Of a stretch of DNA of 64,000 nt, positions 21,891 to 31,935 are shown piece by piece. The notes under the pieces were generated by a model, which saw nothing but the letters and a program-made list of their open reading frames with translations, made no database searches and was not told where the DNA came from. Numbering within the stretch: the stretch's first letter is position 1; each line of letters opens with the position of its first letter. Location: the NCBI GenBank assembly GCA_029834535.1, contig JAQMWT010000099.1:62001-126000 (forward strand). The letters are read 5' to 3'. The DNA comes from Chrysophaeum taylorii (taxonomy: Eukaryota > Sar > Pelagophyceae > Pelagomonadales > Pelagomonadaceae). The position numbers and the translations under genes were made by a program.

Positions 21891-23831
21891 ATGAGCGGCG
21901 CCGCGGTTCCCAGCGGAACCATCGGGAGCGCAGGAATGTCTGGAGACCGCGACCGAGCTCGAACGAACGCGATTCGGCACTTCAATGCTTTCGCCAACGG
22001 CAAAGGCGACCGGCCCCGGGGCCCCTTCAGCGATGTGGACGTTGCGGTCTTGGCGGCGCCCAGGGTTTGGGAACGCTTCGCCTTCTATCTCGTCGAGGAA
22101 ACGAGCCTCGGAACGACGAGCATCCTCGACATTTTGGGCATCGTCCTCCGGGCCGCCAAGACCAGGTTCGACGTTCGGGGAGCGGCGGCGGACGTCAAAG
22201 ACTTCTTCATGTGTCTCAACTCGGATTCGCGCTCGGAATGGGCCGTCTGGTATCGTGGTATACGCCACAACATCCAGCGCATCAAGTCTCAACGCTCGAT
22301 GGCGGCGGGCGAAGATGAGGACCACACGGCTCCAGCTATCTACCCTTGCCAAATTGACCGCATTGTCCGGGCCTACGCTCGGAAGGGCAGCCAGGAATCC
22401 GCCAAGCGCATCCACACGATCCACGGCCTCTGGATGGCAGGGGCTCGATCGAGCGAGCCCAGGTGGATGGCGCTAGGAAACGTGGGACGCTTCGACGTCC
22501 AGTTCAACGCGTGGTTCATCACGGTGCCGCAGTCCAAGGTCTCGAAGACCAAGCTCACTGCCTGGATTGCGGGGAACGGGTGGGAACGCTGCATTCTTAC
22601 GTCCTTTGCCGACAACATGGTCCTCAATCGCCTCGAAGTCCAGGAGGACGACGGCACTCGCTGGCTCTTCCCCGACCTTGTCAACACCGACAGCTCCGCG
22701 AAGAGGATCGGGCGATACGTCAAGGACCTGTTGCCGCATTCCTCAACGGCGGCCCGAGGCTCGCGTGCTCGCAGCTTCGAAGCCGTCGAAATTACTGGCG
22801 GCGACGACAAGCCTCCCGACAACGCCTCCGCGGCTAGCTTCCGCCACGGTGTCTGCGAGTATCTTGCCGGCTCGTTGGCCCTCGAGCACTGCGTAATGGT
22901 GACGGGACACGAGCTTCGCTCTGTCTCAGCATTCTTCGAATACTTCCGGAAGTTGAACTGCCAAGTCATGCCGGGCGCTATCATCCTCGCGGGCTGGCGC
23001 AAGCCGGCTTGGAGCCAAATACCCCGCGGTCCCGTGCCGGCGTCCATCGACGTCATCCTCGCCCTCGGCGTTGACCCCGACAAGCTCGTCGATGTCATAA
23101 AAGCCGTGCTTCAGATCGACACCCAGTACCCCGAAGAATATCAACGCGACGGGAAGCTGTGGAGCCTCATCACGGCGGCCTTCGCCAGCATCGTCATGTA
23201 CTACCCCGAGCGGCAGGACGGTAATTATTTCCTGTTCGTTAACCTTAAGCTTCGAGACGCCGTCAATCATATCTTTAGTACCCAGTACGGCGCGCCCGAC
23301 GCCGTCCTTCGCCAATGGAGCCGCAAAATTCGCTCTGCGTTCGACGAGGCCAACCTTCACCTCACAGGCCGCTGGATCTCGGGCGATGAGGATCGTGAGA
23401 TGGCTCGCCAGCGCAACGAAAACCGCGAGCTCCACGGAAAGGTCGATCAACTCCACGGAAAGTTCGATCAACTCCACGGAAAGTTCGATCAACTGCAGAT
23501 GATGGTTGGGTGCCTGCTCGATAACTTTGGAGTCGCGCTGCCAGCCCAACCACCGCAACTGCAGCCAATCGAGCCACCGGAGCAGCCACTCCTGCCGCCT
23601 CCACCGGCGCTGCCGCCTCCAGCAGCGCACAACCCCGTCGCTCCGCTTCCACCACCGCCGCCGCCTCCCGCGATGGCATCGGCGTCGGTCCCGGCCTTGG
23701 CCCCGGCCCCTGTCGTGCCTCAGCCCGAGCGGATCGTGAATGCACCAATCCCCGCACCGGCGCCCACAGCCGTTGTCGTGCCCCCGCCCACGCCGGCGGC
23801 AGTCATGCCGCCTTTGGTCATGCAATCTTGA
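21891..23831 (+). CDS. Tyrosine recombinase (Crypton-like)
   Basis: 646 residues. Residues 20-135 are a helical, probably DNA-binding (core-binding) region. The catalytic domain shows Arg186 with Glu189 (GARSSEPRWMAL), candidate β-hairpin lysines 216/219 (VPQSKVSKTK), Arg318 in SFRHG, His340 in VTGHELRS and nucleophile Tyr351 in FFEYFRK. The box II histidine three residues before Arg318 is Ala315. The order and spacing are those of phage-integrase-type recombinases and resemble the S-x-RxG form of Cryptons. Beyond the domain are about 120 residues of unknown role, a three-fold 7-residue repeat (ELHGKVDQLHGKFDQLHGKFD, about 523-545) likely to be a short coiled coil, and a Pro-rich tail. The frame is intact. 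A start at residue 16 (21936) is possible. Confidence 0.8.
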   Translation: MSGAAVPSGTIGSAGMSGDRDRARTNAIRHFNAFANGKGDRPRGPFSDVDVAVLAAPRVWERFAFYLVEETSLGTTSILDILGIVLRAAKTRFDVRGAAADVKDFFMCLNSDSRSEWAVWYRGIRHNIQRIKSQRSMAAGEDEDHTAPAIYPCQIDRIVRAYARKGSQESAKRIHTIHGLWMAGARSSEPRWMALGNVGRFDVQFNAWFITVPQSKVSKTKLTAWIAGNGWERCILTSFADNMVLNRLEVQEDDGTRWLFPDLVNTDSSAKRIGRYVKDLLPHSSTAARGSRARSFEAVEITGGDDKPPDNASAASFRHGVCEYLAGSLALEHCVMVTGHELRSVSAFFEYFRKLNCQVMPGAIILAGWRKPAWSQIPRGPVPASIDVILALGVDPDKLVDVIKAVLQIDTQYPEEYQRDGKLWSLITAAFASIVMYYPERQDGNYFLFVNLKLRDAVNHIFSTQYGAPDAVLRQWSRKIRSAFDEANLHLTGRWISGDEDREMARQRNENRELHGKVDQLHGKFDQLHGKFDQLQMMVGCLLDNFGVALPAQPPQLQPIEPPEQPLLPPPPALPPPAAHNPVAPLPPPPPPPAMASASVPALAPAPVVPQPERIVNAPIPAPAPTAVVVPPPTPAAVMPPLVMQS

Positions 23832-23897
23832 GGCCCTCTCCCACCCTCCGTCTTCCCGGCCTGCACTCACGCGACCGCTCCTCCAACAGCCAACAAC

Positions 23898-24413
23898 ATG
23901 CTCGTGCGTTCCAGCGCAGCACTCTCATTCGACCTCGACAAACTCAGTGGCGTCGCCGCCGTGGATGTCGTTGTCGGGTGGTTAGGACATAAATTGCCTC
24001 CCACCAGGACACGCCAGGACAAGAGACGCTGCGAGAATCTGCTCAAGTATGTCAGGTTTATGGGAACCGACGCCGAAATCAAGGGATTGGCATCGTCGAA
24101 CATGGAAATTGGCAAAAAGCGCGCACTTGCCACCAAACTCCTCGGCTTCGTACGCCGCTACCTTGCGATGTTGTACATGAAGCACAAGAACCCATCGGAT
24201 CCGATGCCCAAGGCCTTCGAAGCGAAGGGCGGCATGAAGGCCAACTACATCGACGACCGAGTCAGTCAGATCTCCAAACTCCCCGGAATCTCTCGCCGGA
24301 ATTTCCCAATCTCAAGAGCAAACTTCCAAAATTTCCGAAAGGAGATCGACGACACGTTCGACCACGATTTCGCCCCCGCTGCCAAACGGCCGCGCATCGC
24401 GAGCAGCAACTAA
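23898..24413 (+). CDS. Second ORF of recombinase element, unknown
   Basis: 171 residues, 66 bp downstream of the recombinase on the same strand and within the same element. Basic, probably helical (RQDKRRCENLLKYVRF, KKRALATKLLGFVRRYLAMLYMKHK), with a C-terminal AAKRPR that could serve as a nuclear localisation signal. No known domain recognised. An accessory DNA-binding or target-choice protein is a natural idea for a two-gene element, but nothing in the sequence proves it. Confidence 0.5.
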   Translation: MLVRSSAALSFDLDKLSGVAAVDVVVGWLGHKLPPTRTRQDKRRCENLLKYVRFMGTDAEIKGLASSNMEIGKKRALATKLLGFVRRYLAMLYMKHKNPSDPMPKAFEAKGGMKANYIDDRVSQISKLPGISRRNFPISRANFQNFRKEIDDTFDHDFAPAAKRPRIASSN

Positions 24414-24545
24414 TCCGAACACCGCGAGCACGCCCTGGAACCGCCCTAAGCCGCCGGCCGTCCGAGGCCGGGGGAACAAGCTGACATTAACAAGTAAGAA
24501 GAGCATCACCCATCGGTTAGCAACCTCGGGCCGACCCCGTAGCCT

Positions 24546-25020
24546 CGTGCCAGAAGGCCGCGAAAGGGTCCTTCTACGCGGCGCGAGCCGCCGGTGTCGA
24601 AGAAGCGGCTTTAGCGGCGCGGAGGTGCCGAGACGCCGGAGGGCTCCACAAAAGCCGCCGGCGGCACCGGAGAAGCCGCCACGGCGCTGGAGGGCGCCAC
24701 GGCGCTGGAGGGCGCCACTAAAGCCTTCGGCGCCGCCAAAGCCGCCGGGGCCTCCGGCGGCGGCGTCACCGGCGCCGCCAAAGGCGCTGGCGCCTTCGGC
24801 GCCTTTCGCGCCTCCAGCGCCGGCCCCGAAGGCTTCGGCGCCTCCTTCGGCGCCTTCGGCGCTTTGGCGCCTTCGGCGCTTTGGGGCCTTCGGCGCCTTC
24901 GGCGCTTCGGCGCCTTTTCGCCACCTTTTCGGCGCCTTCGGCGCCTTCGGCGCCTTTTCGCCACCTTTTCGGCGCCTTCGGCGCCGGCGCCTCCGGCGCC
25001 GGTACTTTTTTTTCCGGCAC
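24546..25020 (+). repeat. GGCGCC-rich low-complexity tract
   Basis: Extremely GC-rich sequence made of irregular repeats of GGCGCCTTC, GCCGCC and CTGGAGGGCGCCAC, open in several frames at once. Being built on the palindrome GGCGCC it can fold on itself in many ways. It occupies the right subterminal region of the recombinase element. The open frames here are treated as composition artefacts. Confidence 0.8.
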
Positions 25021-25025
25021 GGGGG

Positions 25026-25034
25026 GTCCGGAAA
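25026..25034 (-). repeat. Right terminal inverted repeat, inner part
   Basis: GTCCGGAAA, continued as CGTCCG at 29704-29709 on the far side of the LTR element. Joined across the target-site duplication this is the complement of the left 15-bp end. Confidence 0.65.
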
Positions 25035-25130
25035 TGTGAAGAAGCTATGACACTTACCCCTGCACCACGTATCCAGTATCCTTACGTCTTTCTCTTATCG
25101 CTAGTCTAACGCCTCATACCATTCGTAACA
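25035..25130 (+). repeat. 5' LTR of the Copia-type element
   Basis: 96 bp from TGTGAAGAAGC to CATTCGTAACA. Identical to the 3' copy at 95 of 96 positions by eye. Very short for a Copia LTR. Confidence 0.88.
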
Positions 25131-25749
25131 TGGTTCCAGGTGTTCGTCATCGAACGCCCTGAGCTTGACTTCACGGACAACAGCGACTCCTCCTCGGCTT
25201 CAGTTCATTGCTACGTGTTCGGTTCGTTATCGTTTATCATGTTCTCGATCGAAATTAAGGATACCAAGATTTCGCAAAAACTCGATGCTTTCAGTGGTGA
25301 GCGACATCTTTTTCACCAATGGACCCGGCGCCTGGAAAACATGATCATTTCCACCGGTGATCGCATTATCTTGACCACTGACACTTGGACTAGCATTTCC
25401 GCTTCTGGCTGCTCTGAAGAAGACTTTCGCGTCAAGCAACAACGTTGATATCCATGAAAACCGCGACATGAACTTCACGCGAACAACATGACAACCGCGA
25501 CATGAACTTCACGCGACTTTACAAGCGCATTACCGATGTCTACATGGGCCGTGGGGATTGCGTAGTGAACTTCCTCAACAAGTTCATCATCGGAGTATAC
25601 AAGTTGCTCAGCATTTTACCTATCACCGGAGTTCAAGTTGCTCGGCATTGTACCTGATCCGACGCACCCTCGAGTGTGTCCTCGCGTTTGACTACGTGCA
25701 TCGTGCTTCAAGCCTTACTGGCTTTGTTTTATCGTCTCGCGTTTCGTAC

Positions 25750-25827
25750 CGATGAATGTGGTTCTACCCTTGAGAAGTTCAACAACAACGATGAATGTGG
25801 TTCTACCCTTGAGAAGTTCAACAACAA
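25750..25827 (+). repeat. 39-bp direct duplication inside the LTR element
   Basis: The unit beginning GATGAATGTGGTTCTACCCT is present twice in tandem. Part of the fossil's internal region. Confidence 0.8.
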
Positions 25828-26204
25828 CCAATTTCGATGGCATGCACAACCACTTCCGCCGCGCTATCCGCCGCGTCGTCAGCCACGACTTCAGACTCTT
25901 CCAACTGACCTACCCTAGACGCTCCCCTTTCCCAACAACCTGGCTCTACTCGATTCCGACGCACTACCCGATGTCCTTTTGGCGGCTGCAAGGATCACTT
26001 TAAGGGGGACTGCCGCAAGTTTCAAAGTTCCGAGCTATTCCACGACAACGCCCTACCCACCATCGCCGTTTTTCTCAACAGCGCAGCACTTTCAAGATAA
26101 TTCCAAGTCAGCGTGTGTACCGCCGAATGTCTGATGCAAGCACATCAACAGCCCCATCCCACGGAAGCCCCTCGTTTTTGTTTTTAGCTCCCATTGCACA
26201 GGCG

Positions 26205-26400
26205 CCTCGTTCTGTATTTTCCGCTATTCGTTGCTCCACCCCTCGTTCTGTATTTTCCCCTCGTCGTTGCTCCTCTCCTCGTTCTGTCTTTTCCCCTCGT
26301 CGTTGCTCCCCTCCTCGTTCTGTATTTCGCCTATTCGTTGCTCCACTCCCCGTTGTACATTTTCAGCTATTCGTCGATCCACTCCTCGTTGTGCTTGTCG
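26205..26400 (+). repeat. ~34-bp tandem repeats inside the LTR element
   Basis: About five imperfect units built on CCTCGTTCTGTATTTTCCCC and CGTTGCTCC. Part of the fossil's internal region; no function assigned. Confidence 0.7.
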
Positions 26401-29400
26401 GTTTTGGTAAAACCAGCGAATCACGTTCCATCGCTCATTTCACCTGCCACAACTAAGCTGTGCCTCTCAATTTTTCGCGTGCGCAGTTTTCGTGCTTCCT
26501 ATGTGGTTGGATCGCTTATCTTCGGGATCCTAGACAAACGCTTCTTTGCTGTGTGATTTGTGGTTCTCCTTCACCCACTATCGCTTTTTCGCCGCTTTTC
26601 TGACCTTTAAAATTCGGTTTTGCTATCGACGTGAATTCCGTGCTCAGCACCCGCGACGCTATCTGCAATGTTCTTACGTGCCACTGCGACGCTATCTGCA
26701 AGCTATCTGCAACGTTCTTACGTGCCACAACTGTTTTGCCACTGTCGCCAACTTCTACCGCAGTCTATTCGAGTATGACGAGCGAAGCTCGCCGCTTGCT
26801 CCTCCAACGTTGGCCCCATATGGCAATTTCGTTCTTGCGACTGCGAAAACGGGCCACTTTCTTATCTGTCACAGCAGGCTGGCATACAGCAGCCTGGTCT
26901 ACCTGTGTTCGTTCCTTACACCGCAGGCGCGTCCGAAGTCTTCCAATTTCGCGTACAGGACGCGGTCGTGCCCATGGCAACTTGCTCGCGCCATAACACC
27001 CAAACACCCAACGTTCGTATCAAACCTGCTTACGCCTGTTTTTGCTTCTGTCGACTCCAACCATCGTCATAACCTGGTCACCATGCACCATGCAACCTAT
27101 CTGCCCAAAGGCAACGTTCTCATCAGACGTCTGGTACACCGCCATCATATGTACCAGCTTGTGTTTCCGCTATCTTTGCCCCGCTGCGACAATCGTCTAA
27201 CGCTCGTCTAAGGCACGTCATCCCAGGCGCCTTTGTCGCTATTGTTCTTCAGACCTCGATTTTGCTGACAGTTTCACTTACCGATTTCCTGCAATGTCAA
27301 CCACCGAAGGAACTTCAACGTTGTTCTGACTTTCTCGAATCACGCTTCCAAGCTCTCGTCTATTGTTGCCCCATTGTCACCTGTTCCTGCTGTTGCCCCC
27401 TTGTCCGCTGTTGCCCCCTTGCCCCTTGTTTGATGAGAATGCGCCGGTTTCACTGGGACTGATCACCCCATCACGTGAACCGACCATTCTACGAGCTCGA
27501 GAGAACACAACCGAAAGTGCAAAAGAGAGAAAACAACAGAAAGTGCAAAAGAGCACCAAAGAGAGAAAACAACAGAAAGTGCAAAACAAAGTCGCGCCAA
27601 ACGGGGCCGACCGCGCAACGTCGACCAACCCGCGTTACAACAACCAACAAACTTTTTTACGGGCCATTCTGTTTCATCCTGTCACAATGTTGATACGGGC
27701 CATTCTGATGTTGATACGGGCCATTCTGATGTCGATACGGGCCATTCTGTTTCCTCCTGTCACGATGTTGATTCTGTTTCCTCTGTCGCTTCTGTTTCCC
27801 CCTGTAACTCCTTGTATGTCTCTTCTGTTAGCTTTTGTTTGTTAGTTCATTAGGTCTTCCTTCCCCTTTGTTTAGCTAACACCCTTGTTGATCCTCATGC
27901 ACACGTTTATTACTCTGCTTCCGAAGAAATGTCTCAGTATCAGACCTTGACGAAACGACTATCCGACCAATCCTAAGCGTCCTGGCTGGTTGCAAGCCAT
28001 CGCTAAAGAATACAGCTCTCTTGGTCAGCTTGGTTGCTGGGATGTTATGCGCCTTCCTTCGACGTTTTCTGGCAACATTTGTACCCTCAAGTGGATCCTC
28101 CGCAAGAAGTATGACTCTGGCCGCTTCAAATCGTACAAGGCTCGCCTTGTCGTCCGCGGTTACACCCAGGTTCACGGCATTGATTATCATGACACCTACT
28201 CACCGGTTGCCAACATCGTCACGATCCGTTTCTTTCTGATCTTTGTCGCTGTTCATGACTGGGATTTGCACAAGTTGGATGTCAGCTCCGCTTTTATTCA
28301 AGCTCCCATTGACGAAGACATCTATGTCTGGCCACCCGAAGGCTATGCTCCTCGCCAACCCACCGATGGTTTCAAAATCGTTTACAAGCTCCGTCGCTCT
28401 TGGTATGGTTGCAAACAAGCTTGTCGTAATTGATGGCTTTATTTGGCACGCTTTCTCGTCAATGACTGTGGCTTCGTCCGCGGATCTGGTGACACTTGCC
28501 ATTACAAGCTCGTGCTCAATTCTACCGTCGTTCTACGTCTCGTTCTGGTCGTTGATGATCTTCTTGTGGCGCACCCTCGTCATTGCATTGGCCATTACCA
28601 AGCCTTTTTCCTCCGTTTCCGCGCTTTCACTGACGTCAATGAACTCGATCTCACCTCTTACGTTGGTCTTCGCATTACGCGTGTCCCTTTTTCGCCGTAT
28701 TGTTGGCTGTGTCCTCTTCATCTCCATCATGACTCGCCCTGATATCACTTGGTCCGTCAATCAGTGTGCGCGTTCCCCCCCACAATCCTGGTAAACCCCA
28801 CTGGCACGCTTGGCACGCTTTATCCCACACTCTGCGTTATCTCAACGGTACTCAGGATCTTGCCCTTGTTCCTGGTCGCGATTCTACCCTTCGTCTCTGT
28901 GGTTATTCCGACTCCCGCTGGGCCGACGACCCTGATGACCGCCACTCCACAACTGTTTCTTTGTTTTCTCTGCTGGCTCTATGATCGCCTACTGCTCCCG
29001 ATCGCAGTACTTACTTGCTCGCTCTTCTTTTGTTGCTGGCTCTATATAGCCTACTGCTCCCGCTCGCAATACTTACTTGGTCGTTCTTCTTTCGAAGCTG
29101 AATTGCTTGCTCTTTACGCTGCTACTGCTGAGCTCTCTTGGCTTCTCAAACTTTTTGATGACTTTGATCTCCCTCGTCACACGGTCCCAATGTATGTTGA
29201 TAATAGCACCACCGTCACCCAAGTTCGTCTCCAATGTCTCACACGGCGCACCCGCCATATTGACATTCGCTTTTACAGTACCGCCGAGTACCATCGCAAC
29301 CACATCATCGATCTCAAGCACATACCCCGCCTTAACAATCTTAGCGACATTTTCACCCGCAGTACGGAAACTCCTTCCTTCCTCCGGCTTCGTGCTCGTT

Positions 29401-29602
29401 ACCTCACTTCGTGATCTTCGCCCTGATCTCTGTTGTCTCTTTTTCTTGCCACAATGCCTCTGTGACGTCTTCCTCAAATGTGACGTCTTCCTCAAAGCTT
29501 CTCCTCTGTGAGCGTCTCACTTACTTCTTTTTCCTTCTTTTCCAGCACCTGTGTGAGGACCTCACTTACCCCTTTTTCCTTTTCCTTCTTTTCCAGCACC
29601 TG

Positions 29603-29698
29603 TGTGAAGAAGCTATGACACTTACCCCTGCACCACGTATCCAGTATCCTTACGTCTTTCTCTTATCGCTAGTCTAACGGCTCATACCATTCGTAACA
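29603..29698 (+). repeat. 3' LTR of the Copia-type element
   Basis: 96 bp, TG...CA, followed by the duplicated GGAAA. Upstream (about 29508-29602) a ~50-bp pyrimidine-rich unit resembling the LTR start (TGTGAG...CACTTACC, then CTTCTTTTCCAGCACC) is repeated. A polypurine tract is not evident before the LTR. Confidence 0.88.
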
Positions 29699-29709
29699 GG
29701 AAACGTCCG

Positions 29710-30702
29710 TTTTTCTGTCTGTCCCTCGATTTAGGGTAAGGATCAGGTAGACGCGAGAGTAAGGATCAGGTAGGCGCGAGAGCCAGACAGTGATCGTCCA
29801 AGCCGTCTACGGCGACCTCGCAGACTATTTCCACGACCCGCGGCGGCTCTTTCAGCGCGCCATTCTCACGCCCCGTCGAAACGATGTCGTCGATGCTGAC
29901 AACGCGCGCATGACCGCGGCCTTTTTTTCCCGGAGACGAGGCGTCGGAGTTCTTTTCGGCTGACTAGGCTGGGTCGGAAGACGACGCCTCGCTCTTTACA
30001 GTCGAGTTTTGAACTCCCTGACAACCAACGGCATGCTGACTTTGATCGCGAGCTTAATGTCTTCGCAACCTCGACCCGTCGCACGGCCACTGCAACGGTA
30101 CCAGATACATGATCGATCGTGTCGTTGTCACCGAGGCTCCTCCAACCTGTATCGCTTAAGGCCCGCCTACGCCAAACGATCAACAAGAGCCAGGGCCAGA
30201 CGCCCCGCGAGGTCGGCGTCCTCTTTCCCAAGCCCGTCTTCTGCCACGTCCAGCTCTACGTGGCTCTCTGTCGATCGGCATCCCCGAGGATATACTCATC
30301 TGGGTCGACGACTCCACCCTACCCCACACGTGCTGCGCAATACCGATAAGCCCCCTCCCGGCGTCTACACGCGCACTGTAGGTGAACTTACTGGGACCAG
30401 GTGAACTTACTGGGGTTTGAGATTGGGACTAGGTGAACTGAGTGACCAGGTGAAACTGGGACCAGGTGAACATACTGGGGTTTTTAAAGTAAAGGGTTTT
30501 TAGAGCAAACTCAAAGGTTGGCGGCGCGTGCGGATCAAAGCAGCTTAGATTGGCGGAGGCGAGAGCGACGAGCTCAAAGGAGTTGGCGTGAGCTGGGTGA
30601 ACTTACTGACCAGGTTAACTTATACGAAACTTACTGGGACCAGGTGAACTTGCTGGGGTTAGAGATTGGGACTAGGTGAACTTACTGGCCCGCACTTGTG
30701 TT
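29710..30702 (+). mobile_element. Helitron/PIF1-type helicase relic unit B1
   Basis: Remainder of the unit interrupted by the recombinase element. On the plus strand at about 29790-30365 the same helicase pieces occur as in array A (RAILTPRRNDVVDADNARM, CNGTRYMIDRVVV, TINKSQGQTPREVGVLFPKP), with the same deletion. It ends in GGTGAACTTACTGGGACCA-type short repeats. Confidence 0.75.
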
Positions 30703-31935
30703 TGTCTGTTTGTTTGTCTGTTTGTTTGTTTGTCTGTCTTTAAATGTCGACTGCTAAGAGGGGGGGGTGTGTGTGGGGAGCATGAAGGATGTGGGTGGGT
30801 TTGTGGGGTATGAGGGATGTGCCTGACGGGCGGAGATAAGTACGCGGGACCTAGTCGGGGTCATCGCCGAGGCGTGGGGCAGGCGAAGAGAGGACGGGCC
30901 CCGCCCGTAGGTCGTACGCATGCTGCCGCCGGACGTATGTGCGACGAAGGGTGACGTCCTGCTGGGATCGGGCGGCCTGGGCGGGGTTCGTTTGTCTGTC
31001 CCTCGATTTAGGGTAAGGATCAGGTAGACGCGAGAGTAAGGATCAGGTAGGCGCGAGAGCCAGACAGTGATCCTCCAAGCCGTCTACGGCGACCTCGCAG
31101 ACTATTTCCACGACCCGCGGCGGCTCTTTCAGCGCGCCATTCTCACGCCCCGTCGAAACGATGTTGTCGATGCTGACAACGCGCGCATGACCGCGGCCTT
31201 TTTTTCCCGGAGACGAGGCGTCGGAGTTCTTTTCGGCCGACTAGGTTGGGTCGGAAGACGACGCCTCGCTCTTTACAGTAGAGTTTTCAACTCCCTGACA
31301 ACCAACGGCATGCTGACTTTGATCGCGAGCTTAATGTCTTCGCAACCTCGACCCGTCGCACGGCCACTGCAACGGTACCAGATACATGATCGATCGTGTC
31401 GTTGTCACCGAGGCTCCTCCAACCTGTATCCCTTAAGGCCCGCCTACGCCAAACGATCAACAAGAGCCAGGGCCAGACGCCCCGCGAGGTCGGCGTCCTC
31501 TTTCCCAAGCCCGTCTTCTGCCACGTCCAGCTCTACGTGGCTCTCTGTCGATCGGCAACCCCGAGGATATCCTCTTCTGGGTCGACGACTCCACCCTACC
31601 CCACACGTGCTGCGCAATACCGATAAGCCCCCTCCCGGCGTCTACACGCGCACTATAGGTGAACTTACTGGGACCACGTGAACTTACTGGGGTTAGAGAT
31701 TGGGACTAGGTGGACTGAGTGACCAGGTGAAACTGGGACCAGGTGAACATACTGGGGTTTTCAGAGTAAAGGGTTTTTAGAGTAAACTCAAAGGCTGGCG
31801 GCGCGTGCGGATCAAAGCAGCTTAGATTGGCGGAGGCGAGAGCGGCGAGCTCAAAGGAGTTGGTGTGAGCTAGGTGAGGTGAACTTACTGGGGTTAGAGA
31901 TTGGGACTAGGTGAACTTACTGGCCTGCACTTGTC
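30703..31935 (+). mobile_element. Helitron/PIF1-type helicase relic unit B2
   Basis: Starts with a TTTG/TCTG tract and a ~230-bp GC-rich leader (30770-30990) absent from the array A units, followed by helicase pieces at about 31060-31650 in the same broken frames, then the GGTGAACTTACTGGG repeats. Confidence 0.75.

Larger units (their letters stand above)
25035..29698 (+). mobile_element. Broken Copia-type (Ty1/copia) LTR retrotransposon
   Basis: Bounded by two 96-bp direct LTRs that start TG and end CA, flanked by a 5-bp target duplication GGAAA (25030-25034 and 29699-29703). Immediately after the 5' LTR comes TGGTTCCAGG, consistent with a tRNA primer-binding site. Recognisable parts, on the plus strand, are Copia-type reverse transcriptase (about 27970-28750, e.g. 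KARLVVRGYTQVHGIDY, KLDVSSAFIQAPIDEDIYV) and RNase H (about 28830-29410, e.g. SSFEAELLALYAATAE, HIDIRFYSTAEY). Gag, protease and integrase are not clearly recognisable. The element is broken, with several interruptions. The LTRs are nearly identical, so the insertion is young; it sits inside the right end of the recombinase transposon. Confidence 0.88.
21492..29709 (+). mobile_element. Tyrosine-recombinase DNA transposon with inverted ends (contains a nested LTR element)
   Basis: The outer limits are a 15-bp perfect inverted repeat: CGGACGTTTCCGGAC at 21492-21506, and its complement at 25026-25034 continued at 29704-29709, where the LTR element has split it. Without the LTR element and its duplicated GGAAA the element is about 3.55 kb. 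It carries a tyrosine recombinase ORF (21891-23831), an unrecognised ORF (23898-24413), a 54-bp tandem repeat on the left and a GGCGCC-rich tract on the right. Crypton-type elements use such recombinases; terminal inverted repeats are not typical of Cryptons, so it may be a separate lineage. Exact outer boundaries are uncertain by about 10 bp because the target is a CTGT tract. Confidence 0.7.

Noticed and set aside
24611-25020. ORFs over 80 codons on both strands in the GGCGCC tract
   Set aside because: Stop-free only because of the repeat composition; encoded sequences are Ala/Pro/Arg low complexity in every frame.
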